DNA from: Cellulomonas sp. Leaf395
GTDB taxonomy: Bacteria > Actinomycetota > Actinomycetes > Actinomycetales > Cellulomonadaceae
Reading direction: 5' to 3'
Assembly (NCBI RefSeq): GCF_001424125.1
Contig: NZ_LMQI01000002.1
Coordinates: 124,001 to 188,000 of the forward strand
Length of the DNA stretch: 64,000 nt
Positions within the stretch are counted from its first letter, which is position 1. Each line of letters starts with the position of its first letter. The notes beneath the pieces were generated by a model, which ran no database searches, was not told the DNA's origin, and worked only from the letters and a program-made list of their open reading frames with translations. Below, in pieces: positions 1 through 7,995 of the stretch. Made by a program: the position numbers and the translations under genes.

Positions 1-184
1 TCACGGCCTGGAGCGCGTCGTAGCGGTGCCGCAGCTCGCGCGACAGGTCCAGCAGGTCGTTCGCGCGCCGGACCTGCGCGCGCTGCCTTCCGAGCAGGAG
101 GAGGACGGCGACGAGCGCCACGATCGCGACGATCGCGATCCCCGTGCTGACGACCCCCCAGGGGTCGGGAAAGTCGGTGCTCAC
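1..184 (-). CDS. Membrane-anchored hypothetical protein, N-terminal part (runs off the left edge)
   Basis: Only the first 61 codons are visible. The GTG start overlaps the ftsK stop as GTGA, so the gene is very probably co-translated with ftsK. After a short polar N-terminus (about residues 1-13) there is one strongly hydrophobic segment rich in Val, Ile, Ala and Leu (about 14-35), then a basic, Arg-rich, helix-prone stretch beginning [10 protein letters not shown]. This looks like a single-pass N-terminal anchor with a cytoplasmic coiled region. I do not recognise the family from the visible part, and the C-terminal domain lies outside the window. The coupling to ftsK is seen directly; a role in division or the envelope would be a guess. 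Confidence 0.7.
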   Translation of the reverse strand, partial: MSTDFPDPWGVVSTGIAIVAIVALVAVLLLLGRQRAQVRRANDLLDLSRELRHRYDALQAV

Positions 185-2859
185 CGACCCCCGCCGGACC
201 AGCGTCCGGCGTCGTCCTCCTCCGCGCCGTCGAAGTAGTCGGTCGCCACCGGTGGCTCGCCCGGCAGGGCGCCGTCGGTGGTGGTGTACCGGTCCCCGTC
301 GTCCTCGCCGGGTGCGCCCCGCAGCATCGCGAGCGTGCCCGGCAGGTCGTCGGCCTGCACCAGCACCTCGCGCGCCTTGGACCCCTCGGACGGTCCGACG
401 ATCTCGCGCGACTCCAGCAGGTCCATCAGGCGGCCCGCCTTGGCGAACCCGACGCGCAGCTTGCGCTGGAGCATGGAGGTCGACCCGAACTGCGTGGTGA
501 CCACCAGCTCCGCGGCCTGCAGCAGCAGGTCGAGGTCGTCGCCGATGTCCTCGTCCACCTGCTTCTTGACCGGCGCCGCGGCCACGTCCTCGCGGTACAC
601 CGGCTTGAGCTGCTTCTTGACGTGCTCGACGACCGAGTGGATCTCCGACTCGGACACCCAGGCGCCCTGCGTGCGCATCGGCTTGGCCGCACCCATCGGC
701 AGGAACAGCGCGTCACCCTGGCCGATGAGCTTCTCGGCGCCGGGCTGGTCCAGCACGACCCGGGAGTCGGTCAGGGAGCTCGTCGCGAACGCGAGCCGCG
801 ACGGCACGTTCGCCTTGATGAGGCCGGTGACGACGTCAACGCTCGGGCGCTGCGTCGCCAGGACCAGGTGGATGCCGGCGGCGCGGGCCAGCTGCGTGAT
901 GCGTTGGATGGACGCCTCGACGTCGCGCGGGGCGACCATCATGAGGTCGGCGAGCTCGTCGACGACGACCAGCAGGTACGGGTAGGTCGCGATCTTGCGC
1001 TCCGAGCCCGGCAGCGGCTTGACCTTGCCCGCGCGGACCGCGGTGTTGAAGTCGTCGATGTGCTTGAACCCGAAGTTCGCCAGGTCGTCGTAGCGCGCCT
1101 CCATCTCCCGCACGACCCACTCGAGGGCCTCGGCAGCCTTCTTCGGGTTGGTGATGATCGGTGTGATGAGGTGCGGGATGCCCTCGTAGAGGGTCAGCTC
1201 GACGCGCTTGGGGTCGACGAGCACCATGCGGACCTCGTCGGGCGTCGCGCGCATGAGGATCGAGACGATCATCGAGTTGACGAAGCTCGACTTGCCCGCG
1301 CCGGTGGCACCGGCGACGAGCAGGTGGGGCATCTTGGCCAGGTTGGCGACGACGTAGCCGCCCTCGACGTCCTTGCCGACACCGATGACCATCGGGTGCT
1401 CGGTGCGCTTGGCCGCGCTGGAGCGCAGCACGTCGCCGAGCGAGACGGTCTCGCGGTCCGTGTTGGGGATCTCGATGCCGATCGCGGACTTGCCGGGGAT
1501 CGGCGACAGGATCCGGACGTCCGCGCTGGCCACCGCGTAGGCGATGTTCTTGCTCAGCGCCGTGACGCGCTCGACCTTGACCGACCGGCCGAGCTCGACC
1601 TCGTACCGCGTGACCGTCGGGCCGCGCGTGAACCCGGTGACCTGGGCGTCGATCTCGAACGCCTCGAGCACGGAGGTCAGCGACTCCACGACGCGGTCGT
1701 TCGCGGCGGAGCGCACCTTGTGCGGGGCGCCCTTGGCCAGGGACTCCTCGGAGGGCAGCGTGTAGAGGACGTCTCCGCCGAGCATCGGCTGCTCACCGCG
1801 CGGGACGGGCGTCGGCTCGGGCGCGCGCAGCGGCGGCTTGGTGCTCACGACCGTCGTCGGCTCGGTGTCCGGTGACGTGTGAGATACAGAGTCGCGCTCC
1901 GCTCGTGCCTCCGCCTCGGCCTCGGCCGCCGCGACGATGGCGGCGCGCTCGAAGGCCTCGTCACCGTCGTAGGCGTCGAGCCGCGTGTCGTCGGGCTCGT
2001 CGACCCCTTCGGCGCGCTTGCGTCGCCGCCCGAGCAGCCCACGCTTGGCGGGCGGGGCCTCGATCTGGGCGACGGCCGTGTGCCCGGCGTTGATGACCAG
2101 GGGCACGTCGTCGTCGACCGGCTCGACCGGGGTCCGGGCGTTCCCGGTGAGCTTGTCGTAGACGCCGCGCAGGCGCGGGACGATCTGGTTCACGGGAGTG
2201 GCGGTGACGACGAGGATCCCGAAGAACGCGAGCAGGATCAGCAGCGCGACGGCCACACCGGGGGTGAGCAGGCTGGCCAGCGGCGTGCCGACCAGGAACC
2301 CGACGACCCCGCCTGCCTCGCGCAGCGCCGCCATGTCGTCCGTGCCGGGCAGCCCGGCGCCGATCTGCAGGAGCCCGCAGACGGCGAGGGTGATGGCGCC
2401 GATCCCGATGGCGATGCGGCCGTTGGCCTCGACACGCTCGGGGTGCCGCATGAGCCGCACGGCGAGCCCCAGCAGGACGAGGGGTACCGCGACGCCGACC
2501 TTGCCGAACGTCCCGGCCACGACGTTGTGCACCACGTCCCCGGCCGTCCCGGACAGGTCCCACCACTCGCGCGCGGCGATGACGATCGCGAGAGCCAGGA
2601 GGGTGAACGCGAGACCGTCCCGGCGGTGCGCCGGGTCGAGGTCCCGCGCGCCGTGCCCGACGCGCCGAGCGGTCCCGCCGACAAGGTGGGCGGTGCCCAT
2701 GAACACGCCCTTGACGATGCGTACCGGCAGGGCCGGCCGGGGCGGGGGCGGCGCGGGCCTGCGCCCCTGCGGCCGGGAGGAGCCGCTCGACTTGCCGGAC
2801 GCGCGCGACGTCGCCGGCGCACCGGAGCGGGCGCGAGGGGTGGACGTGCGAGTCGCCAT
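181..2859 (-). CDS. ftsK: DNA translocase FtsK
   Basis: FtsK/SpoIIIE-type hexameric ATPase that pumps chromosomal DNA through the closing division septum. The 892-residue product has a basic, Pro/Arg-rich N-terminus, a block of hydrophobic segments (about residues 75-230) matching the FtsK 4TM domain, an acidic linker, the motor domain with Walker [10 protein letters not shown] (Lys near residue 523) and Walker [10 protein letters not shown], and a C-terminal winged-helix gamma domain (about 790-860) that would read polar KOPS-like sequences. I chose the ATG at 2859 because GAGG lies just upstream and the product begins with the basic MATRTSTPR segment; an in-frame extension to 2946 would run into the neighbouring gene. 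The stop overlaps the next gene's GTG. Family assignment is secure. Confidence 0.97.
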   Translation of the reverse strand: MATRTSTPRARSGAPATSRASGKSSGSSRPQGRRPAPPPPRPALPVRIVKGVFMGTAHLVGGTARRVGHGARDLDPAHRRDGLAFTLLALAIVIAAREWWDLSGTAGDVVHNVVAGTFGKVGVAVPLVLLGLAVRLMRHPERVEANGRIAIGIGAITLAVCGLLQIGAGLPGTDDMAALREAGGVVGFLVGTPLASLLTPGVAVALLILLAFFGILVVTATPVNQIVPRLRGVYDKLTGNARTPVEPVDDDVPLVINAGHTAVAQIEAPPAKRGLLGRRRKRAEGVDEPDDTRLDAYDGDEAFERAAIVAAAEAEAEARAERDSVSHTSPDTEPTTVVSTKPPLRAPEPTPVPRGEQPMLGGDVLYTLPSEESLAKGAPHKVRSAANDRVVESLTSVLEAFEIDAQVTGFTRGPTVTRYEVELGRSVKVERVTALSKNIAYAVASADVRILSPIPGKSAIGIEIPNTDRETVSLGDVLRSSAAKRTEHPMVIGVGKDVEGGYVVANLAKMPHLLVAGATGAGKSSFVNSMIVSILMRATPDEVRMVLVDPKRVELTLYEGIPHLITPIITNPKKAAEALEWVVREMEARYDDLANFGFKHIDDFNTAVRAGKVKPLPGSERKIATYPYLLVVVDELADLMMVAPRDVEASIQRITQLARAAGIHLVLATQRPSVDVVTGLIKANVPSRLAFATSSLTDSRVVLDQPGAEKLIGQGDALFLPMGAAKPMRTQGAWVSESEIHSVVEHVKKQLKPVYREDVAAAPVKKQVDEDIGDDLDLLLQAAELVVTTQFGSTSMLQRKLRVGFAKAGRLMDLLESREIVGPSEGSKAREVLVQADDLPGTLAMLRGAPGEDDGDRYTTTDGALPGEPPVATDYFDGAEEDDAGRWSGGGR

Positions 2860-2923
2860 GGTCCTCAAACTAGTCGGGGCCACCCGTGCCACGTCGACCG
2901 TCGGGCGCGTGTCGGGAGCCCGT

Positions 2924-3334
2924 TCACCCGAGCAGCAGACCGACACCCAAGGTCACGACCCCTGCGGCGAGCAGCACGGCGCCGACGCCGAGCAAGATCA
3001 CGGCCCGGTTGGGCTCCTGACGGCCGCGTCCCATCGCGGCGAAGAAGAACCCGGCGGACATGACGATCGCGGCGAGCAGCACCCCCGTCTGCGCGAGCCA
3101 TCGCCAGAAGCCCGTCAGCGTCGTGGCCTCCCCGAGGACGAGGCAGACGAGCCCGAGCGTCACCAGGACCCCCGCGTGCGCGTGCCCCGCACGGAAGAAG
3201 CTCTTCTGGAAGTCGGTGGCCTGCTCCTTGCCCGTGACGACGCGCAGCAGGAACGCGCCACCGGACTCGATCGCGACCACCGACAGGGCGACGATGCCGG
3301 CGGTGGTCCGGGCCGCGTCGGTCAGCTCGATCAT
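2924..3334 (-). CDS. Small four-helix membrane protein of unknown function
   Basis: A 136-residue protein that is almost entirely membrane: four hydrophobic segments separated by short loops, one loop containing [20 protein letters not shown]. That loop carries the only histidines clustered at a membrane border. A perfect AGGAGG lies 5-6 nt before the ATG, so the start is well supported. The gene is divergent from a TetR regulator with 72 nt between starts, which suggests it is that regulator's target. I do not recognise a named family. An envelope or stress-related integral membrane protein is all the sequence allows. GC and codon use look like those of the neighbours. Confidence 0.85.
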   Translation of the reverse strand: MIELTDAARTTAGIVALSVVAIESGGAFLLRVVTGKEQATDFQKSFFRAGHAHAGVLVTLGLVCLVLGEATTLTGFWRWLAQTGVLLAAIVMSAGFFFAAMGRGRQEPNRAVILLGVGAVLLAAGVVTLGVGLLLG

Positions 3335-3351
3335 GAGGCCTCCTCGTTTAC

Positions 3352-3370
3352 GAACACTGTTATAGAACAC
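3352..3370. promoter_or_regulatory. Candidate TetR operator: 13-bp-spaced direct repeat
   Basis: In the 72-bp divergent region, minus-strand GTGTTCTATAACAGTGTTC contains GTGTTC twice, 13 bp apart, around TATAAC, which also fits a -10 element for the membrane-protein gene. On the plus strand TACACT (3395-3400) sits 6 nt before the TetR ATG. One site could therefore control both promoters. Binding by the adjacent TetR is inferred from position only. Confidence 0.4.
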
Positions 3371-3406
3371 CGTGCGGAAACGCGCGTCAACCCCTACACT
3401 CGCCGG

Positions 3407-3985
3407 ATGGCCCGCCCCCGCGTGCACGACGACGCCCTGCGCGCCCGGCTTCTCGACGAGGCGTCGTCGATCGTGGCGACCGGTGGCGCGGCCGGGCTCA
3501 CCGTCCGCGACCTCGCGGGGCGCGCGGGCACCTCTCCCTCGGCGGTGTACTCCCTGTTCGGCAGCCGGGAGGACCTGGTGCGGGCGGTCGGCGACGAGGC
3601 GTTCGCCCGCTTCGCCCAGCGCCTCGCCGCGGTCCCGCGCACCGCGGACCCGGGTGCGGACCTGCTCGGCCTGGGGCTCGCCTACCGCGAGAACGCCCTG
3701 GCCCACCCGCACTTCTACCGCGTCATGTTCGGCGCGACCGGCGCGGGGCTCCAGGACGGCAGCCGGGGTTCGGCCACGGCGAGCGCGACGTTCCTCGTGC
3801 TGCGCGACGCGGTGGCCCGGGTCCTCGATGCCCCCGGCACAGCGGCCGAGGAACCCGCGCTCGGGCTGTGGGCGCTCGTGCACGGTCTGGTCGAGCTGGA
3901 GCTCGACGGGCTCCTGCCGGAGGGGTCGGAGCAGCGGTACACCCACGTGCTGCGTGCCGCGGGGCCGGCGATCCTCGGCGGCTGA
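3407..3985 (+). CDS. TetR/AcrR-family transcriptional regulator with WHG-type C-terminal domain
   Basis: A 192-residue TetR-fold repressor. The N-terminal helix-turn-helix (about residues 8-55) includes LTVRDLAGRAGTSPSAVYSLF followed by the usual positively charged helix 4. The C-terminal half contains HPHFYRVMFG and LWALVHGLVELEL, characteristic of WHG-domain TetR proteins, which form dimers and bind a small ligand. There is no Shine-Dalgarno sequence; TACACT lies 6 nt before the ATG, so the message is probably leaderless. The divergent membrane-protein gene is the most likely target, together with its own promoter. The ligand cannot be read from sequence. Confidence 0.93.
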   Translation: MARPRVHDDALRARLLDEASSIVATGGAAGLTVRDLAGRAGTSPSAVYSLFGSREDLVRAVGDEAFARFAQRLAAVPRTADPGADLLGLGLAYRENALAHPHFYRVMFGATGAGLQDGSRGSATASATFLVLRDAVARVLDAPGTAAEEPALGLWALVHGLVELELDGLLPEGSEQRYTHVLRAAGPAILGG

Positions 3986-4023
3986 CCCTGCCACGTGTCG
4001 GACGTCCGTGCCACGGTGGAGGC

Positions 4024-5142
4024 ATGGCTGTGACCCGCACGCAGGTGCTCCGCTATCGCGTCCACGCACAGCAGCTCGACCGGGCGACCAGGAAGGACCG
4101 CCGGCCCGACGCCGCCGCGATCCTCGATCTCGGAGTGCAGGACACCGGGCCCGACGGGGCGCTCTGGGCCCTCGCGCTGCGCGGAGTTCCCGTGACGGCG
4201 CACGACTGGCCGCGCGAGCTGGCGCTGGCGTGGACCGTGCGCGCCTCACCGCACGCCTACCGGCGGTCCGACCTACCGGCTGTCGAGAAGGCGCTGCGCC
4301 CCTACTCCGAGGCCGACGCCGCCAAGCGGGTCATCAACGCGTCGGCTCCTCTGGCGCAGGCCGGCATCCCCGTCCTGGAGGCGCTCGCCGTGGTGTCACG
4401 GACGATGCGCGACGTCGTCGAGAAGCCGATCGTGAAGGGCGAGCTCTCGACCCGGATGACGGCAGAGATGATCGAGCCCTACCTGCGCTGGTGCCCGGGC
4501 TGCAAGGCCACCCACATGTACGAGATGCCGTTCCGGCTCGCCACGCTGCACGCGGGGCTCGAGCTGGAGCCGTACACCTCTCCGCCGGTGGTCCGCCGGA
4601 TCCCGCGCTGGCCCGCGAGCCAGGTGGGGAACCTCGAGCGGTCGGACGACGCTGACGACGGACCGCTGGACCTGCTGCGCGGACTCCTGCACCTGCTCGG
4701 TCCGTCGACCGTCAAGCAGGCGGCGGAGTACCTCGACTCCCCGGTCCGGGAGGTGCAGGCCCGGTGGCCGCAGGACGCGGTCGAGGTCGACGTGGACGGG
4801 AGTCCTGCGTACGTGCTCGACGAGGACCTCGCGGCGCTGCAGGACCCGCCGTACGAGCCGCTCGTGCGGCTGCTCGGCCCCTACGACCTGTTCCTGCAGG
4901 GCCGCGACCGCGATCTCCTGGTCCCCGAGAAGGCCCACCACAAGCCGCTCTGGCCCACCATCGGCCGGCCCGGTGCTGTGCTCGCCGACGGGGAGATCGT
5001 CGGCACGTGGCGACCGCGCGCGAAGGGCAAGCAGCTCGCGATCGAGCTCGACGAGTGGGTGCCGTGGTCCACGCGCACGAAGGCCGCGGTCGAGGTCGAG
5101 CACGAGCGCCTGGCGCAGTTCCGTGGCGTGGCGCCGGCCTGA
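4024..5142 (+). CDS. HTH_42 (AlkZ/YcaQ-like) winged-helix DNA-binding protein
   Basis: A 372-residue protein of the HTH_42 family (formerly DUF1006), a tandem winged-helix fold that includes AlkZ and YcaQ, glycosylases which unhook interstrand cross-links or bulky alkyl adducts. Family features include LRYRVHAQQLD at residues 9-19, the segment GVQDTGPDGALWALALRG near residues 37-54, and the C-terminal basic element LFLQGRDRDLLVP. In characterised AlkZ enzymes the catalytic motif is Gln-hydrophobic-Gln or Gln-hydrophobic-Asp; here the corresponding stretch reads Q39-D40-T41, so glycosylase activity is uncertain. GGAGG is only 1-2 nt from the ATG, while CACGGT lies 6 nt upstream, fitting a leaderless start. 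It is a single gene, 38 nt after the TetR gene. Confidence 0.85.
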   Translation: MAVTRTQVLRYRVHAQQLDRATRKDRRPDAAAILDLGVQDTGPDGALWALALRGVPVTAHDWPRELALAWTVRASPHAYRRSDLPAVEKALRPYSEADAAKRVINASAPLAQAGIPVLEALAVVSRTMRDVVEKPIVKGELSTRMTAEMIEPYLRWCPGCKATHMYEMPFRLATLHAGLELEPYTSPPVVRRIPRWPASQVGNLERSDDADDGPLDLLRGLLHLLGPSTVKQAAEYLDSPVREVQARWPQDAVEVDVDGSPAYVLDEDLAALQDPPYEPLVRLLGPYDLFLQGRDRDLLVPEKAHHKPLWPTIGRPGAVLADGEIVGTWRPRAKGKQLAIELDEWVPWSTRTKAAVEVEHERLAQFRGVAPA

Positions 5143-5152
5143 CAGCTCCCGG

Positions 5153-5911
5153 TCAGACGTCCGTCGGACGGCCACGCTCGAGCACGACCAGCCGGTCCCG
5201 CCGGCCGGTCGCGTCGAAGCGCTCCTCGACGGCGGTGAGCGGGTCCACGAAGTGCGCCCAGTCGGTGTGGTGCACCGGCAGGATCCGGGCGTCCGGCAGC
5301 AGGTCCGCCGCCGCACCGGCTCGCATCGCGTCGAGCGTGAGCGGCTCGGTGCCGAACCGGCTGGCGTTGGCGCCACCCACGAACAGCACGGCGAGCGCGA
5401 TGCCCGGGACGCGTCGGGCGATCGCGTCGACCACGTCGAGCGACGCGTTGTCCCCGGACACGTAGACCGTCGGCCACCCGTCGGACCGCAGGACGAACCC
5501 GGTCACCGCACCGGTGAACGGCTCGGAGCCCTCCGGACCGTGCCGCGCCGGGACGGCCGTCACCGTGATGGCACCGACGGTCGCGTCCTCCCACGGGACG
5601 AGGCCTCGCACACCCGGGATCCGAGCCGCGGCGTCCGGCGTCGACAGGACCGTCGGGACGGACGCCAGCAGCGCCTGGCCGGCGTGGTCGAGGTTGTCCG
5701 CGTGCTGGTCGTGCGAGAGCAGCACGACGTCGACCTCGCCCAGCTCGGCGAGCGGCACCGCGGGCCCGACGAGCTTGCGGAGGGTGCCGCCGGTGACGGG
5801 GTACTCCTCCCCCGGCGGGTCGAACGTGGGATCCGTGAGGAACGCCTGGCCGGCGTAGCGCAGGTGCAGCGTCGGTCCGCCGACGAACGTCGCGGTGATC
5901 GAGGAGGTCAT
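5153..5911 (-). CDS. MBL-fold metallo-hydrolase (UlaG/COG2220-like)
   Basis: A 252-residue metallo-beta-lactamase-fold protein of the UlaG-like branch. The metal motif is LSHDQHADNLD (residues 65-75), a variant of HxHxDH. Further expected ligands are His in VPARHGP, Asp in VSGDNAS and His-His in ILPVHHTDW. Such proteins hydrolyse phosphate esters or lactones, and the substrate here is unknown. The ATG at 5911 starts at the first beta strand; an extension to 5962 would have no typical MBL sequence. No Shine-Dalgarno is present on this strand. The gene converges with the HTH_42 gene (10-nt gap) and is divergent from the GlxA-type regulator. Confidence 0.92.
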   Translation of the reverse strand: MTSSITATFVGGPTLHLRYAGQAFLTDPTFDPPGEEYPVTGGTLRKLVGPAVPLAELGEVDVVLLSHDQHADNLDHAGQALLASVPTVLSTPDAAARIPGVRGLVPWEDATVGAITVTAVPARHGPEGSEPFTGAVTGFVLRSDGWPTVYVSGDNASLDVVDAIARRVPGIALAVLFVGGANASRFGTEPLTLDAMRAGAAADLLPDARILPVHHTDWAHFVDPLTAVEERFDATGRRDRLVVLERGRPTDV

Positions 5912-5981
5912 GCACCCAGCGTGGTCAGGGACGCCGAGGTGAACCAGTGGCCCGTGGGGCACCGTTCGCTAGGATCGGGCC

Positions 5982-6932
5982 ATGCATGAGGTCGCCGTCG
6001 TCGCGTTCCCGGGGATCAGCCCGTTCCACCTCGCCGTGCCGTCCACGGTCTTCATGGCGCGCTCCAGCAGCGCACCGACCCCGCGCTACCGCGTCACCGT
6101 CTGCGCCGAGGAGCCCGGCGCCCTGCCCACGGATGCCGGCTACGACCTGCTCGTCGCCCGAGGGCTCGACGCGCTCGGCGACGCGCAGACCGTGGTGATC
6201 CCCAGCTGGCACGTCGATCGCGACCCGTCCGAGGCCCTGCTCACCGCGGTCCGTACCGCGCACGAGCGTGGCGCCCGGATCGTCGGCCTCTGCGTCGGCT
6301 CGTTCGTGATCGCCGCAGCCGGGCTCGTCGACGGCCGCGAGGTGGCGACGCACTGGTCGACGGCGCCGGAGCTCGCCCGCCGCCACCCGTCGGCGACGGT
6401 GCGGTCCGACGTGCTGTGGTGCGACCTCGGCGACGTCGTCACCTCGGCCGGGGTCGCGGCCGCCCTCGACTGCTGCCTGCACGTGGTGCGCACCGACCAC
6501 GGGGCCGCGTTCGCCGCCGACGTGGCCCGAGCGCTCGTGCTCGCACCCCACCGGGACGGCAGCCAGGCGCAGTACATCCCCGCACCGGTGTCCCCCACGC
6601 CGTCCGCGGACCCGGTCGAGGTCGCGATGGGGTGGGCGGCCGCCCGGCTCGACACGCCGCTCGACCTGGACACCTGGGCGTGCAGCGTGCACCTGTCGCG
6701 GCGGACGTTCACCCGCCAGTTCCGTGCTCGCACCGGCGCGAGCCCGTCGCAGTGGCTCCTGCGCCAGCGCCTGGTGCGTGCCCGTGTGCTGCTGGAGTCG
6801 ACGGACGCCCCCGTCGAACAGGTGGCTGCGTCGGCCGGCTTCGGTTCGTCGGCGGCACTGCGCCAGCACTTCGCACGCGAGTTCCGGACCAGCCCGCGCC
6901 AGCACCGGGCGACGTTCCGCACGTCCCCGTGA
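5982..6932 (+). CDS. GlxA-family transcriptional regulator (DJ-1/PfpI plus AraC HTH)
   Basis: A 316-residue regulator. Residues 1-170 form a DJ-1/PfpI-like domain with the nucleophile-elbow region GARIVGLCVGSFVIAAAGL, Cys included, and residues 215-310 form an AraC-type double helix-turn-helix (LSRRTFTRQFRARTGASPSQWL). GlxA-family proteins sense small metabolites and control catabolic or efflux genes. TAGGAT lies exactly 6 nt before the ATG, so the transcript is probably leaderless. It is divergent from the MBL hydrolase gene (70 nt between starts) and followed by an EamA exporter; either could be its target. That regulatory link is inference from position. Confidence 0.94.
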   Translation: MHEVAVVAFPGISPFHLAVPSTVFMARSSSAPTPRYRVTVCAEEPGALPTDAGYDLLVARGLDALGDAQTVVIPSWHVDRDPSEALLTAVRTAHERGARIVGLCVGSFVIAAAGLVDGREVATHWSTAPELARRHPSATVRSDVLWCDLGDVVTSAGVAAALDCCLHVVRTDHGAAFAADVARALVLAPHRDGSQAQYIPAPVSPTPSADPVEVAMGWAAARLDTPLDLDTWACSVHLSRRTFTRQFRARTGASPSQWLLRQRLVRARVLLESTDAPVEQVAASAGFGSSAALRQHFAREFRTSPRQHRATFRTSP

Positions 6933-6965
6933 ATCATGTCGGTGGTCGGTCCTACGGTGGCTTCC

Positions 6966-6998
6966 ATGCACTCCCGTTCTTGCGCGGTGCCCACGTGA
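6966..6998 (+). CDS. Possible 10-residue Cys-containing leader peptide (MHSRSCAVPT)
   Basis: A complete ATG-to-TGA frame whose TGA overlaps the GTG of the EamA gene (GTGA). TACGGT (6953-6958) lies 7 nt before this ATG, so the transcript would start at or next to the mini-ORF, while the EamA GTG has no ribosome-binding site of its own. Expression of the exporter would then depend on translating this peptide, as with actinobacterial Cys leader peptides. It is very short and chance is a serious alternative. Confidence 0.35.
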   Translation: MHSRSCAVPT

Positions 6999-7939
6999 GC
7001 CGCCGCGGATGGATCCTCCTGGTCGCCGTCGGCATCATCTGGGGCGTCCCGTACCTGCTCATCAAGATCGCGGTCACCGACGTCACGCCCGTCATGGTCG
7101 TGTTCGTCCGCACCGCGCTCGGCGCCTTGCTCCTCCTGCCGTTCGCGCTGCGCGGCGGCGGTCTGCGGGTGCTGCGCGGCCACTGGCCGGCGGTCCTCGC
7201 CTTCGCGGTGCTCGAGATCGTGCTGCCGTGGATCCTGCTGTCGAACGCCGAGCGGACGCTGTCCAGCTCGACCACGGGCCTGCTCGTGGCGACCGTGCCG
7301 ATCGCCGCCGTGATCCTCGGACGGCTGGTGGGCGACCGCCGTCCCGTGGCGCTCGTGCGCTGGGTCGGCCTGCTCGTGGGCCTCGGCGGGGTGGCGCTGC
7401 TCCTCGGGCCCGGCGCGGCCGGCGGTGACCCGTGGGCCGTCGCCCAGGTGCTGCTGGCGGCCCTCGGGTACGCGGCCGCACCGATCATCGCGGACCGGGC
7501 GCTGCGTGACGTCCCCGCGATCCCGCTCACGGCCACCTGCCTCGGCATCACCGCGCTCGTGTACGCACCCGTCGTTCTCGTGACCGGCCCGCACGCCTGG
7601 CCGCCGGTGGACGCGGTCTTGGCCCTCGCCGGTCTCGGCGCGCTCTGCACCGCGCTGGCGTTCGTGCTGTTCTTCCGGCTGATCGTCGAGGTCGGCGCCG
7701 CCCGGTCCACGCTCGTCGCCTACCTCAACCCGGTCGTCGCGGTGGCGCTCGGCGCCCTGGTCCTCGACGAGACGATCACGATCACGGTGCTCGCGGCGAC
7801 GGCCCTGATCCTGGTGGGCTCGGCCGCGGCCTCGCGGCGCCCGCGCGACGCCGACGATGCCGGGCAGGACGCCGACCATGCGCCGCAGACCGTCGAGGAC
7901 GTCGCGGCCGGCGACGAGGTTCGGGTCACGCCCACCTGA
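6995..7939 (+). CDS. EamA/DMT-family transporter
   Basis: A 314-residue inner-membrane carrier of the drug/metabolite transporter superfamily with two EamA repeats (about residues 5-140 and 150-290), giving roughly ten transmembrane helices. Typical elements are IIWGVPYLLIKIAV in the first helix, the RTALGALLLLPFAL helix, and the second-repeat end SAAASRRPR. DMT exporters move amino acids, purines or toxic metabolites outwards; the substrate is not predictable. The C-terminus is hydrophilic and Asp/Ala-rich (about 285-314). The GTG start overlaps the TGA of a 10-codon frame and lacks a Shine-Dalgarno sequence. An ATG-first leaderless message with re-initiation is the simplest reading. It ends before a shared terminator. 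Confidence 0.93.
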   Translation: MSRRGWILLVAVGIIWGVPYLLIKIAVTDVTPVMVVFVRTALGALLLLPFALRGGGLRVLRGHWPAVLAFAVLEIVLPWILLSNAERTLSSSTTGLLVATVPIAAVILGRLVGDRRPVALVRWVGLLVGLGGVALLLGPGAAGGDPWAVAQVLLAALGYAAAPIIADRALRDVPAIPLTATCLGITALVYAPVVLVTGPHAWPPVDAVLALAGLGALCTALAFVLFFRLIVEVGAARSTLVAYLNPVVAVALGALVLDETITITVLAATALILVGSAAASRRPRDADDAGQDADHAPQTVEDVAAGDEVRVTPT

Positions 7940-7945
7940 CGAACG

Positions 7946-7979
7946 ACGGCCCCCGGCCTGCGGACAGGACGGGGGCCGT
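7946..7979. terminator. Bidirectional hairpin between converging EamA and rnj genes
   Basis: ACGGCCCCCG and CGGGGGCCGT form a perfect 10-bp GC-rich stem with a 14-nt loop in the 56-nt gap between two converging genes. No long U tract is present, which is common in high-GC actinobacteria. Confidence 0.75.
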
Positions 7980-7995
7980 GCGGATCGAGCGGCGG

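Noticed and set aside
2859..2946. Longer ftsK start at 2946
   Set aside because: It overlaps the 3' end of the membrane-protein gene and adds Cys/Arg-rich residues unlike FtsK; GAGG supports the ATG at 2859.
5901..5908. GAGGAGGT as a ribosome-binding site
   Set aside because: It lies on the plus strand within the 5' coding end of the minus-strand MBL gene and would serve no gene.
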